64,000 bases of DNA from Macrocystis pyrifera (Eukaryota > Sar > Phaeophyceae > Laminariales > Laminariaceae). The notes beneath the pieces are model-generated. The model was not told where the DNA came from, searched no databases, and worked only from the letters and a program-made list of their open reading frames with translations. Both the position numbers and the translations under genes were made by a program. Below, in pieces: positions 37,161 to 49,392 of the stretch. Each line of letters starts with the position of its first letter. The stretch's first letter is position 1. Location of the stretch: NCBI GenBank assembly GCA_031763025.1, contig JASSKH010000002.1:12455468-12519467 (forward strand), in the 5' to 3' direction.

Positions 37161-37620
37161 CCTGAGGATTGGAGGCGCAACGAACTCGTCGAAAGGGGGA
37201 GCTGTACCAGAGGGGTTGCAGCCCGGCGGTCGATGGACGTGTTTCGCCACGGGGCAGGACGCCATCTGGATATCAAACGGAGTGGCCTAGGAGGGTCGTG
37301 ACAATGGGATCCCGCCGGACCTGGGCGGGAGCGGGTTGATCCACCAAATGATTTAGACAGGCATACGTGGCCAAATGTATATTCCGGTCATGCAGCGTGT
37401 CCGGGGGGCGCAACACACTTGTCGGCGGGGGGGGGGCGATACCAGAGGTGTTGCAGCGTGAGGGCTGATGGGCGTCCGATGCGTACAAGGCGTATGTTCG
37501 CAGTCACGGAAAGGATGCCAGTTGGGTAGCAGACGTTATGGCTCAGGAAGGAATTAGCAGTGGGATCCAGCCGGGCCAGGGCACTGAGTGGGGGCGAGTT
37601 AATTCACTCTTAGAGGTCAC
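37161..37620 (+). repeat. Imperfect tandem duplication, about 235-265 bp
   Basis: GGCGCAAC(G/A)-ACT(C/T)GTCG, ACCAGAGG(G/T)GTTGCAGC and GTGGGATCC-GCCGG phrases occur twice (near 37,170/37,405 and 37,306/37,572). Confidence 0.65.
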
Positions 37621-37646
37621 TCTTAGAGGTGACTAGGCAGAAGTAA

Positions 37647-37649
<3 letters not shown>

Positions 37650-37677
<28 letters not shown>

Positions 37678-37990
37678 CATCATCACTTGTACTTTCCAGC
37701 CCACTCGTAGGAGGTTTTACCCTCGACGATCTTCTGGACAAGCCGTGGTCACAGGTGTCGTCCCTTCTCCCCCCCGGTACTTGCCTTTATTTTTTGTCGC
37801 GCATAGGGTTCAGCATTCCCACTGCTCGTCGATTTTCATCGAATGTAGCTAACTCACGCTCTCGCGCTTTCCGCTAATCAATCCCTTTTATGCAAGAAAA
37901 AGCCCCTACGAGCATGCACTCGGTGAGACTTGAACCCACGAAATTGATCTTGATAGGCACGCGGACCATCTACCAAGCCACCGGGGACGC
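37650..37990 (-). mobile_element. tRNA-derived SINE, copy 3 (minus strand)
   Basis: The poly(T) at 37,650-37,677 is the tail. The minus-strand head near 37,905-37,990 carries the same GGTGGCTTGGTAG and GGTTCAAGTC boxes as the copies at 1,802 and 46,798. Full length by comparison. Confidence 0.9.
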
Positions 37991-38530
37991 TGGAGAAGTG
38001 TGTTATCACAATGCGTTCCCTATGAGAAAATCCGAGCCGAGCCGAAGGCGTTTGGTATTGTTTGATGCAAGTGGGGTTTCTTTATATCAACCTATTATAG
38101 TTGATAAAAGTAAACGTGGCGTTGACGTGGTGTTGCATCGGCTCGGATTTTGCGCGCAATCTGAAAGTATAGGAGAAGGGGGTTATCCGTATATTAACAT
38201 TGAAGTGCATTGTGAGTTTAAATGTACTTGTGTTATTTGTGTATGCCTGGTACAAGTGCGTGTCGATTTTTTTTTCACGTGTGAGGTCATCTTGTACTTG
38301 GTGTGGTTTCTCGAGTTATTTGTCAGTAACGGCTTTTCTGATAGCGATTTGGTAGGCTGGCGTCGAGAGTTCTGTGTCGCCAGTTGGGTTCGGAGTTGAC
38401 TCAAGTATACGGATGTTAGCGTGGGGTTGCCGTTGGGGCAGCCCCGGGGGGGTCACCCCTTCTCCAACCCCCCTTTCCGGGCGGGGGGTTGCGCATTAAT
38501 ATAATACAACTTCGAAAGCAAAGTGCAATT
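37991..38530. other. No gene called
   Basis: An open frame of 169 codons (37,890-38,399) starts inside the SINE and is not supported. A G/C-rich hairpin-like segment lies at 38,434-38,490. Confidence 0.5.
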
Positions 38531-38532
38531 AT

Positions 38533-38815
<283 letters not shown>

Positions 38816-39194
38816 GACCAACTATTATGGGAAGTTTTTGAGACGTTATTTCTGGATTTTTCAGCGATCTCCGACGCTCAGAAATAAGAACCATCTATTA
38901 TGGGTCAGAAAAACATCGATATTTTTGGTCTCAGTTCCTGGAGGGGGCAGAAATCAGCAAATCCTCTCACAACTGAGCCCAGTTCTGAGCGGTGTCGGGT
39001 ACCTCTAGGAACTGAGAAATTTGGATTTTGGGTGCTCTGCCTTCTGCTGCCCACCTGTCCACCACAGCAGTACATACACCTTCCACTCACACCAACGGCT
39101 AGCTGTACGTACGGCCTACGGTGCTCGTGTGGGAGATGGCCTCTCCATCACCTAGAAGCGATAGCAGCAGCAGCGTCAGCAGCAGTTACTAGCT

Positions 39195-39235
<41 letters not shown>

Positions 39236-39638
39236 GAGAAGCAGCAGCGACGCCGATTCGACATGGCCGGCGATGATCCTCTAGTACTATGAAACCACGC
39301 TCGCGGCAGCCGCTGCAATCGCGGACCTCAATGAGGACGAGGAGGACGACTTGCCCGCCATGAAACGTTCGCGACGAGCGAAGCCGCGCCGAGACAACCG
39401 AGAAACAACTTGGGTCAAAATGTTGCGGGCCACAGCCACGTAAAAAAAGAACAGCTCTCGGACGCCTCGTCACGAACCAACCAATCAATACTACCTGGTA
39501 CTGTATGCAAAACCAGTTTTGACGATCAGAAGCCATAATAGATGGTTCTCATTTTTCATCCACATATTTCTGGAGCCTCACAACTAGAAAAATAATCTCC
39601 AGAAATAACGTCTCAAAAATTTCCCATAATAGTTGGTC
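38816..39638 (-). mobile_element. PIF/Harbinger-like non-autonomous element, copy B
   Basis: It is 823 bp long and the inverted-orientation match of copy A, with GACCAAC...GTTGGTC ends and TTA on both sides. A frame at 39,288-39,440 encodes ETTLAAAAAIADLNEDEEDD and then KRSRRAKPRRDNRETTW. It is bordered by an AG (CTCTAG) and a GT (ACGTAAAA), as an exon would be. A second open frame of 98 codons (38,900-39,196) is intact here and, on the minus strand, at 35,137-35,433; that may simply reflect how alike the copies are. Confidence 0.87.
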
Positions 39639-39639
39639 T

Positions 39640-39669
39640 TATCATTTTCATTATTATTATTATTATTAA

Positions 39670-39734
<65 letters not shown>

Positions 39735-39748
39735 TATTATTATTATTA
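39640..39748 (+). repeat. (TTA)n microsatellite between two elements
   Basis: The continuation of the TTA array on the right of copy B. It runs directly into the TIR element at 39,749. Confidence 0.95.
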
Positions 39749-40813
39749 GAGTGTCTGCGCAAAATATTTTTGTTTATCAAGGATTTCCGTCGGAAAGGTA
39801 ATCATAATCCAAAGCCTTTCGGCATGCGCATAATCGTAGACGAAAAACAGCTAAATATTGGATTCTTATGTCTGAAAAAAAAACACTTGCGGCAGCGGCA
39901 GCACTTTTTTTTGACCAAACGAGCCGAACACAAGAAGTCGTCCAAGCAGCAGGAGTACCCACCTGCAGCAGCAGCAGCAGCAGTGAGCAGTAAGCAGCAG
40001 CAAGCACTAACAGGCAGAAGTGCGATCTATCTTGCGCTCCTCGACACTCGCTGTGCAAGCAACGCCGCCACAACGAGAAGATCGCCCTCCTTCTTCGTCG
40101 TCCTCTCTTCCCGAAAAGGGGTCGAAGATCAGGGGCGTGGCGGCAAGGGTGCACGTGCTTGCAGCACCAGCAGCGCCTGCGACAGCTCTTCTTGCAGCAG
40201 CGCTTGCTTGAGGCAGCTCTCTCGCTTCCAGCAGCGCTTGCTCGCAGCAGCGCTTGCTTGCAGCAGACCTTGCTTGTGTGCAGCAGCGCTCGCTTGCAGC
40301 AGCGCTTTTGTTTGCAGCAGCGCCTGCTCACCGCAGTGCTTGCTTATTGCCGCAGTGTTTCCAGCAACAACAGCACTTACTTGCAGCAGCAGCAGCAGCA
40401 GCAGCACACTATATGCAGTAGTAGCAGCAGTAGTCGGTGACGTACAGCAGCAGCAGCAGCACCTACCTAATAGTATCTATCTGCTTCTGCAGCAGCAGGC
40501 AGCAAAGGCATGCAGCATCAGCGGCAGCAATTCTTCTAGCAAAACTCCGCCGGTAGCAGACACATGGTCCGAGGGTCCGAGGCCACTCTCGGGGCAAGCT
40601 TGGCCAATCCAAAGCGTCCGGAGAGTTTTCGGCCAACAGAATGCAGCGGTCGAATCTCATATCATAAAAATATGGCTCTAGTATAATATGCTATCCAAAA
40701 ATGCATAACTTCGTCATTTTTATGCAAATTTGATTAGGATATTTGATTAGTCGTCGGTAACGGGGGAATAGATAAGCAAAATTCGTAATATTCTTTCTTT
40801 TGCGCAGACACCC
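39749..40813 (+). mobile_element. 1.07-kb TIR element, family T2, copy 2
   Basis: It has GAGTGTCTGCGCAAAA at the left and TTTTGCGCAGACACCC at the right, with TA on both sides and TTA-type repeats resuming outside. It aligns along its length with 22,888-23,925. The central 0.45 kb is CAG/GCTTGCTTGCAG repeats that create a 303-codon low-complexity open frame, which I do not call a gene. Confidence 0.87.
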
Positions 40814-41189
40814 TATTATTATTGTTATTATTGTTATTGTCATCGATATTATTATTGTGCTTGCCTTCCGACAAGGTAGCGGAGATGCCGTTCGTTCCTA
40901 TATATACCGAACATCCATATTAGTAGTATCCCTCATACGCTTCTCTGCCAGCCGTTTCCCAATTTCCCTTCCCCACATCATTTCATTTTAGCTACCGGCG
41001 TTCATCCACCTTGCTTTTCTGAACGTATAACATGATATAATACTAGTCACTTGTGTGTTTTTACCCAAGGTATGAGTTTGGGCGCGCTTAGGTGTGGCGT
41101 GCGTTCATACCAACATTTCACAGCTACTCCCAACACTTGCTTGGGAGTAAAGCAAAGCATGTTCGAGAAAATACTGATATTGTAGGTAC
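40814..41189. other. TTA remnant then anonymous sequence
   Basis: TATTATTATTG-type repeats to about 40,858, then nothing recognised. Confidence 0.5.
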
Positions 41190-42020
41190 TTCGTACACTT
41201 GCAGTATATCAGGGGCTTTGTACTCAAGATGCTGCGAGTACTGGCAGTATTTTGAGGTTTTGTACACTACTTCAGATACTCCTGCGTATACTTTGGGGCT
41301 CGCACTAATGCGGGGTTCGCCACTGCTGCTGTCGTGGATACCCCCTGTTGTGCTTCAAGTATCTCGGGGTTTTGTACCGCGGGTACTACGAGTATACTAT
41401 TACGGAGGGCCATAGTACACACAAAAACCTATATATTTAAATATTTTTACTAACAATATTTGGTCCTATTTACTATCGTCCCCCGTAATAGTCTAGCAGT
41501 ATTTCGTCCGTTGGTGGTGTTCGTACTGCTTCTGCCAGACTCAGTACTCGCAGTACCGAAATACCCTCAATATGCCCAGTACACTTCGAGTACGAAGTAT
41601 ACTTCAACCGTCAGTGCACCGTGTCGACAATTCTCAGGCCCAGCGTTCGGCAAAAAACACTCCCAGATAGTCCCACACGAGTGGGAGTTGGAGCAAACTA
41701 CTTTCGCTGGAGACAACTCGAGTACTTAAAGCAGTCTGGCAGTATTTCGAGATATGCATTCGCGAGGAATATATATGAACGTACTGCGAATATTCTTATT
41801 AACAGTATCTCGAGGTTCTGTACTGCGCATATTGCGTTACTCCAAGTATTTCGTGTTTCAAACTATACTGCGGGTACATACTTACCTGTGTTCTCGGGGT
41901 TCGGTACTGCTCATACTCTCATTACGCTCAGCATTTGGGGCTTCTCACTACTCGCAATATTTTGGCCGCCAGTACTCCAATACTTTCAGTACTCGGACTA
42001 CAATTTGTTCTCGAGCATTC
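41190..42020. repeat. AGTACT-rich degenerate minisatellite
   Basis: Irregular units of about 30-40 bp are built from GTACTGCG, GAGTACT, CAGTATTTCGAGGTT and TTTGTAC words. A related array lies at 60,940-61,140 in an intron. Being rich in the palindrome AGTACT, it can fold on itself. Confidence 0.75.
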
Positions 42021-42044
42021 ATCTGTGAATGCTTGACATGATGT

Positions 42045-42239
42045 TGTTGATAAGTCCCAGGCGAAGAAAGATGATGTTTCAGGTTTTAGTATTATTCTCC
42101 CGGCAGAGTAGATACAGATGGAAGTAACCCTGGTGGGTATCACGTACACCAACAAAAGTAACCACCAAATAATCTCGTAACAAGCCAATATACCGAATAG
42201 TCATGAAACCGTCAAATACTGAACAAGCACATCCGAACA
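42045..42239 (-). repeat. Long terminal repeat (3' one in minus reading)
   Basis: 195 bp with TGTT/AACA inverted ends; pairs with 45,118-45,311. Preceded by GATGT. Confidence 0.88.
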
Positions 42240-43099
42240 CACTCCCTGCTTTTTCAGCAAAACAGCAATGACAATTCAAGATAATAGAACAAAACTCATC
42301 TCCATGATCAAAAACCAACTAAAATATTTCAAGAGGAAACCTGTACCTTACAAGCAGAAAACTCTTCCTCCCGTATGAACCGATTGCAGATCTCCTTTGC
42401 AACAGCTCAATGCCGTAAAAACAAAACAATCATAGAGATGGCTAAATGATAGAACTCGCGAGAAACCCCATTCCCCGAGACACACGTCTCCCTGTGCCCC
42501 CTACTCCCGCCACAAATTCTCAGATCGTAGCTAACGCGAGGTACCAAATATCTTTCCCTATAGAGTTTGCCCGGCGCTTAATATTCCCGAAACAATATCC
42601 GTTTGTGTCAGAATCAAAAAGAAAACACTCCCTGTTTCTGGTTCAGTTCACTAGCTATCCTTGTTCCCTGAAATACTTTACCTTCCCACTCGTGAACCGA
42701 GATTTGCATCACCCTCAATCATGAATAATCATACCCACAATATTTCATCTTCCAACTCGCGAACAAGATCTCAATCACCCATCAAGTTCGGAAATACAAT
42801 ATTGGTGGTAGAACAACCCGTCAAGAATAAGCATACCCTCCCTTGTTCTGCAACCAATAGACCGCAGTATGATACAAAGATAAATCCCTGCCAAACCCAA
42901 TGAAATCAGTATATCCACCAATACCGTTGCATCTGCAATACACCTCTCAAGGTGCACCACGTACTCTTAATTCGCCAATCCGTCAACTATCAAATATCAG
43001 TCCCACCAGTCACCTTCTGGTCCTGTCTATACCACAAAGATTGTTTGATTTGAACATGAAAATATATATTTCAAAACTCTAGGCAAAAAAAAAGAAAAA

Positions 43100-43600
43100 G
43101 GCTACGTATACCGTCGAGTAGACGATAGTATATCTCCGTACCAATTTGCGACTTTCCCGGGATAAAAAAAATATGTTCCATACCATCCCTACCCAGGGGT
43201 AAATAATGCATATCCCACATATCATCCACCACGTACCCGACGGGAAGAACGATGACTACCACATAATTTTATCCCTAACACGTCGCAAATGGTTTTTATC
43301 ATATACGACTTAACCGGAACGAATCCACACCCAGTCGAAAATGACACATCTCCACTTGACGAACCTACAGCAGTAGACGATACTATACCTTCTTCGTACC
43401 ATTCACGACTTTCCCGGGATACAAAATATAACGCACACCATTCAGATCTCCGTAACCAGTAATAAACGATACATATCCTATATATCATCCAGCACCTACC
43501 CGGAAAGAACGATAACTACCATATAGTTTAGTATTCCCTAACACGTCGTAAACTGAAACGGTATGTATCGACTTTCCTTTATCCGGACAAATCCAAATCC
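43100..43600. repeat. Internal tandem units of the LTR element
   Basis: Two units of about 245 bp share CAGTAGACGATA/GAGTAGACGATA, CGACTTTCCCGGGATA, CATATC-CATC and GAACGAT(G/A)ACTACCA phrases, with a more diverged trace near 43,750-43,805. Confidence 0.65.
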
Positions 43601-45117
43601 AGTCGAAAATGGCACATTTCCATTTCTACCACCAAAAACGTATTTCGACCGACAGGTGTATCCAATCGCAAGAGAAAACTACTCCGAATACCCACCAGAA
43701 ATACTAGACATAACCTCCCGCCCGCGAACTAGCCGCGTCACTAAAAAGCTCCAGCTGGCGAGATACCTGTCTGTCCACTTCACGACCTTCCCGCGACATA
43801 AATACACCCTTGCCCACAGACTCCCTCGAACCTTTGAAATATGCGATATTAATGTATGGTATTTGTCCAGTTGCTCTTCTGGGCCTGCCCACATCGAACA
43901 CGGAGCGCATCGAAGCGCAGTAGATGTCGTATTCGGCAGTAACATTTCTAACCAAAACACGAAAACACGACTTTTCAACTACCAGGGGGGGTACTCACGT
44001 ATATCTTCCAGAAAAAGAAGTCCAAACAATACTCCCGTACGTACGTATCATCTAGTATGAACGCCATTATCGCACATTTCATACGTACTCGTACGTACTA
44101 CGAATCAATTCACGAAATTTCTACCCTCGTCGTGAAAATAACCAAACTTCACAAGGTAATAGTGGATCGAAGACCTACCACTACGAGTGCAGACGCTATC
44201 CCCTCGCCCCGCGTGTTGCTGGACCCATAAAATGATCCAGCGGACGATCCAACCACGCCTGCCCCATCCACGACCTCCCGCTGCTGCTGCTGCTGCTGCT
44301 GCTGTTCCTGACCTCCCGTTGCTGCTGCTCCTGCTGCTGCTGCTGTCGTCGTGTGCACGCGACTGCTGTGTCACGCGACTTGTTGCCGATGCAGACGTGC
44401 CCTCCTTCGTTACTAGTACTGCTGCAGCAGCACCCGATTCCCCCCACGTCCGCTCCCTCGACCACTACCACACCGTAGTCGAGTGCGCGTATCACGTACG
44501 CGGCTTTCCCGACCATGCCACATGGGTGGCCGGGTGCACACGGCCTGGCTCACCGTGCGACTTCACGCGAAAATGTGCAGATATGTCTCCCATCCCCACA
44601 GCTCCCAGCCCCACCACAATCTCCCTGGGTGAGCTGCGCACGTAAAGTTTCGCACGACCTGTTATCCTCCGTGCCACTCCCCACGGAGGCGCCTACGTTT
44701 TTTTTTTGTTCCTCCCACCGCAGGGCTTTTTCTTCTCCATTTACCACGCCGTCGTATCTCCGGCATACTCCAAGAGCATCAACACAGCTTCCGCTCCCTT
44801 TTCCACCGAGGTGGCCATCTTCCGCGGAAACGCGTTTACCTTCCCGGCTCCCGTTGCCAACGTCGGAGTGTTCCGACGCTGGCGTTGAAGCATCTCTCCC
44901 TGCTCAAACTGCAGTAGATAGCTGTTGCTGTCTACCGGAAACCATCTGTGCCATCATCTCGAGGATCTCGGCGTGATTCGCCTTTCTACGCTCCTCTGCG
45001 TCGGCGGCCGCCTGCTGCAGCCCCTCGAGGGCGAGGCCCTGCTCTAATACCATAGCCCGAAGATCATCTACTTCGTCACCCATGAGCCTAGGTTGCCAAC
45101 GTTGAAAAACTCTAGAG

Positions 45118-45311
45118 TGTTGATAAGTCTCAGGCGAAGAAAGATGATGTTTCAGGTTTAGTATTATTCTCCCGGCAGAGTAGATACAGATGGAAGTGGC
45201 CCTGGTGGGTATCAGGTACACCCACAGAAGTAACCACCAAATAATCTCATAATAAGCCAATATACAGAATAGTCATGAAACCGTCAAATACTGAACAAGC
45301 ACATTCGAACA
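45118..45311 (-). repeat. Long terminal repeat (5' one in minus reading)
   Basis: 194 bp; pairs with 42,045-42,239. Followed by GATGT, the second half of the target duplication. Confidence 0.88.
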
Positions 45312-45402
45312 GATGTTACCCTGAGCACCAAGAAATATTCATTTTGGGGGAACATATACATATATACATTGTACCAGTTATGTATGTGCTGTACCTTACT
45401 CA

Positions 45403-46182
45403 GGGTGTGTCTACACAGAATCGAAATCGAAAATCGAAAAAACGAATTGATAATAAACAAGGCGCTGCTTGGTCCCTGGTCAAAACATGTTCCCCTTCGT
45501 TTTTTAGGTTCCGAAGAAATGAACGATTTACAACCCAATGCCAAAATCAAAAAGTTGACGGCTGGGAATCGAAAAGGAAATCGAAAGCACGAACAGCAAC
45601 AATTCAGCTCGTCCTGCTGGTCAGCGCAGCCCCGTCAAAATATCACATCAGGACCGCCGTACAAAGCATCCAATCCAGAGCAAGCACGGCAACACAGCCG
45701 CACAGACCCCCCGTAAACAGCCAGCAGGCGAACCACAACACCAGCCCCACAACACCAGCCCCGACGTTCTCGGGCCTGTTTCCCGGCGTTCGAGCCAGAG
45801 CGAACATAGTTCGAGGAAAATTCAGGATGATACCCTTGAGAACGAGGTCGGAAGTTCGTTCTCAGTATAATTTCAAGTTTGATCTCGGGGCGTCAACGTT
45901 GGACGCGCCACCACCTCCATGGGAGGCCCAACGACCTCCCAAAATCGAATTGCCGTCGCGTTTGCCTGCTTGTGTGGTGGATCTGCGTTGCCGAGCGCTC
46001 GATTGCCGGCATGTGTGCACACCACAGATGCGAACGGCCTACTAGGTTGTGCTCTCCGTTGCTTTTCGCCTCGACTTCTATTTTCACTCTTCGATTCTGT
46101 TTAGACACCTCGGCAATTTTTTATCGAAATCGAAATGAATTCGATTTTCGATTGAGCTTTTCGATTCTGTTTAGACACACCC
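45403..46182. mobile_element. 780-bp TIR element with TCA flanks
   Basis: GGGTGTGTCTACACAGAATC at the left is matched by the inverse of GATTCTGTTTAGACACACCC at the right, extended inward by CGAAA and TTTCG words. TCA lies on both sides, a 3-bp duplication. A second, internal copy of the end sequence lies near 46,085-46,102. The 256-codon open frame crossing the left end is not a gene in my view. A 3-bp duplication with GGG ends could suit a PIF/Harbinger relative, but no transposase is visible. Confidence 0.8.
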
Positions 46183-46797
46183 TCAGCCGGTCACAAAGTA
46201 TTTTTTTAATAAATTTTGAAATACGTCAGCTGTGAGTTCGACTGACTGCTACTGCTGTACGACGTAGGTTAAATAGTTGATATTCAACTTTGCAAGCTGC
46301 GTAATACGTCTCGTCTATATTCCATTTTTATTATGGCGCAACCTCGACCTCACGCAACTTTTTTGTACTTACGTTTACGCCGCATACATTGATTTGATCG
46401 CCGCGAGTCATCTGGATCAATATATCCACTTGCCGATACCCTATTTTATAATATTGTAGTATTAATAATGACCCCACACTAATTCCGAAAACAGCAGTGT
46501 AATAGTATGTGCTCGAAAATATGTTTGTGTTCTTCACGTTAAAATGATGGGTGGATGCAGGTATACTACTTTTAAGAAGATGTGCAGGATTTCATACGAG
46601 TATTATTTCGCTCTTGCGCCACTCCCCATTAATAGGCACCTCCTGGAATGATGCATCTCAGATATGACTACGTATTAATATTAATACTGCAGGTATTACT
46701 GAGGCCGCGCCTCAAAGTCGGGCCTCATTACCACCAATTACTGCGTATTAATGGTCATATCAGCTATTGGAAGATAATATCAAACATCAGCAATCCG
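46183..46797. other. No recognisable feature
   Basis: AT-rich sequence, nothing supported. Confidence 0.5.
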
Positions 46798-47107
46798 GCG
46801 TCCCCGGTGGCTTGGTAGGTGGTCCGCGTGCCTATCAAGATCAATTTCGTGGGTTCAAGTTTCACCGAGTGCATGCTCGTAGGGGCTTTTCTTGCATAAA
46901 AGAGATTGATTGCGGAAAGCGCGAGAGCGTGAGTTAGCTACATTCGATGAAAATCGACGAGCAGTGGGAATGCTGAACCCTCTGCGCGATAAAAAATAAA
47001 GGCACGTACCGGGGGGGAGAAGGGAAGACACTTGTGACCACAGCTTGTCCAGAAGGTCGTCGAGGGTAAAACCTCCTACGAAATAGGCTGGAAAGTGAAA
47101 GTGATGA

Positions 47108-47139
<32 letters not shown>

Positions 47140-47141
47140 AA
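46798..47141 (+). mobile_element. tRNA-derived SINE, copy 2, tail entered by another element
   Basis: Same head and body as copy 1, with the A-box-like GGTGGCTTGGTAGG and B-box GGTTCAAGT-T. The tail is (AAAT)n rather than pure A. The tail is cut by the long-TIR element at 47,142 and resumes at 52,212-52,230, so the SINE is the older insertion. Confidence 0.9.
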
Positions 47142-48045
47142 GGATAATGTAATTTGCGACACCGGTGTCGTAATTTCTTATTTGCGACACGGTGTCGCAA
47201 ATAAGCGGCTTTTTTGCGACATCGCGTCACGTTCGCGGCACATACCTCAGATTGGTTCCGCACCGCCAGAGATGTGTTGGCATGGTGCAGGGCCATCATT
47301 GAAACTATCGCATGGCCGAAACGATCCAGGACTTGAGGAGACATCTGGCCTCCTGGTGCACCCGCAAAACGTTCAGATCGGTGTCGCAAATAAGGGCAAA
47401 TAAGCCTTATTTGCGACATGCGAGTCGCAAATACCGTATTTGCGACACCGCGACGTGGTTGCCGCACACGTTCCGGATCGGCAAAGCACTACCAGTGGAG
47501 TCTCAGCATGGTGTAGGGCTACCATTGAAGCCATCATGTAGCCAAAACGGGCCAGTACTCGAGGAGATATGGGGTATCCTGGTACAACACCCGCAGAATC
47601 TTCTGGCTCCTGTGGCAAATAAAAGTAAGCCTTATTCGCCTTATTCGCGACACGCGTGTCGCAAATACCGTATATGCAACACCGCGACGTGGTTACTACA
47701 CACGCTCCGGATCGGCAAAGCGCGTACCAGTAGAGTCTCAGCATGGTCTAGGGGCATCATTGAAGCCATCGTGTAGCCAAAACGGGCCAGTACTCGAGGA
47801 GATATATACGGTATTCTGGTACAACCCGCAGAATCTTCTGGCTGGTGTCGCAAGTAAGCCTTATTTGCGACACGCGTGTCGCAAATACCGTATGTGCGAC
47901 ACCGCACCGTAGTTCCCGCACACGCTCCGGGTCGGCAATGCACTACCATTAGAGTCTCTGCATGGTGTAGGGCTGCCATTGAAGCTATCGTGTAGCCAAA
48001 ACGGGCCAGTACTCGAGGAGATATGGGTATCCTAGTACACGGTCA
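47142..48045 (+). repeat. Left TIR: tandem units of about 220-233 bp
   Basis: ACCGCGACGTGGTT-type blocks recur near 47,219, 47,448, 47,681 and 47,900. Each unit has a CAGCATGGTGTAGGGC, a CCAAAACGGGCCAGTACTCG and a TTATTTGCGACAC phrase. At 47,864-47,885 the TTTGCGACAC word meets its own inverse to give a perfect 22-bp palindrome. Confidence 0.9.
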
Positions 48046-49130
48046 GAATATTCAACGTGGCTCTCCTACTACTGCTGCTGTGCTAAATATAACACAGTAA
48101 ACACACAAACACGATATAGGCTAGGAGTGCGATAACTACACATGACCCATCAGACTGCCTCGCCGACCGGGGCATCCAAAACAATCGGGAATTGACAGCG
48201 TAGCTGGACGAGGAGGCTACGCATGACTTGAGTGGGGCAGGTCCGTGCGAACAATCTGCTGGAGTTGCGAGATGTTGGTGAGTCTTGCATAGTGGTTGGG
48301 GTTCTCTTCCCAAACATTCTGCCTAAACTTATGGAAAAACCTCCAACCCGCGCACCAGTGTGTACAGCATACAACAGCACGGTGGGCACTCTACACAATA
48401 CTGCAGGGCATCGAAGGACACCTTCCAAGCAGCCTACGAACTCCGCGACCTTCTACACGCGGTACACAAACCGATTTCTTCGTCACCATGAACAAGACGG
48501 CTGACCCCTCTGCCGCTTAAATTGAGCTATATATTAGTCCGCTATGGGTTTCTATTGTGGGTTTCACAACCGTTAAGAGATAATAAACATCGGGAATCCG
48601 TTTAAAAACTGGGTGATGATTGCAATGATGATTGCACGGAACGAAAACGCCGATTTTACTGCGGTACTTACTATGATACTGCTGTAGATGACATACACTC
48701 ACCTATTTTGATAGCATCCACAGACAAGTACAAAAACCATATACAGAGTGCAGCGTGCACAAACTTCTGTGCCTTCAGACGCGTAAACAGAGCACCCGGC
48801 GCTTTGAACGATACTATTAATAGCGTCTCAATTATAGTACGTGCGACTTACTAGAACACGGCGCGGAAACATAATCAAGTTAATTTCAAACCCCTTGATT
48901 CACGATGACGAGAGTAACGATCGATGTACTCGAGGACACATGTTGTACAGTTGTATAGTCCGAGCTCATGCTATAACTAAGCCATCGTGGTTGTCCTGGT
49001 CTAAACGGGGCGCGCGCGACGAACGTCGTGCGATGTCGTCAAATGCGGCTTTACGACACCAGTCCGACTATTCTGACAGCAGTGCACCAGGATGACCAGG
49101 ATACCACACACACCAGTATCTACTACTGCT
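48046..49130. other. Interior of the long-TIR element, no gene recognised
   Basis: Open frames of up to 92 codons on both strands near 48,150-48,520, none recognisable. A short CA run (ACCACACACACC) lies at 49,103-49,114, just before the first LINE piece. Confidence 0.5.
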
Positions 49131-49392
49131 CTTTTTCGGTTTTGTTTTTTTCGTTGCTTCTCTTTCTTTATGGTGTATTTTGGTTGCTGGCGTATGTATG
49201 TATGTTGTGTCGGCCGCACCTAGTGCGAAGGCATGGTATTCCGTAGGCTATTAATGCATTACGGTGTGTTATCTCTGTGTCGTAGTCTGTGACCACAGAG
49301 CTCGTATCTTTCTAGGGTGAAGAATCAGCACGGACACTGGGCTTGCTGGATGTCGACGAGTAGAAGAACGGTTTAATGTGAAGAACACACAC
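49131..49392 (+). mobile_element. LINE 3' end, strongly 5'-truncated (copy 1)
   Basis: About 255 bp nearly identical to 51,259-51,514, the 3' end of the LINE that follows. Landmarks are TTCGTTGCTTCTCTTTC, GTCGGCCGCACCTAGTGCGA and TCTGTGACCACAGAGCTCG. It ends in a short ACACACAC tail, directly abutting the 5'-truncated second copy. Confidence 0.88.

Larger units (their letters stand above)
42045..45311 (-). mobile_element. LTR retrotransposon, small, apparently non-autonomous fossil
   Basis: Two direct repeats of about 195 bp with TGTT...AACA ends bound 2.9 kb, and a 5-bp duplication, GATGT, flanks the whole. The terminal repeats are about 94% alike by eye, so the insertion is neither brand new nor ancient. 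Minus-strand orientation is favoured. A purine tract abuts the repeat at 42,240 in the place of a polypurine tract. Just inside the other repeat, a minus-strand region at about 44,904-45,083 encodes a helical, coiled-coil-like stretch suited to the start of a Gag protein. No reverse transcriptase is recognisable, so it is broken or of the short TRIM/LARD kind. Confidence 0.88.

Noticed and set aside
39770-40681. 303-codon open frame inside the second T2 element
   Set aside because: It is driven by CAG/GCTTGC repeats, is poor in varied residues and is not preserved in the sister element at 22.9-23.9 kb.
45275-46045. 256-codon open frame
   Set aside because: It crosses from the end of the LTR element through a TIR border, so it is a chance fusion of two repeats.
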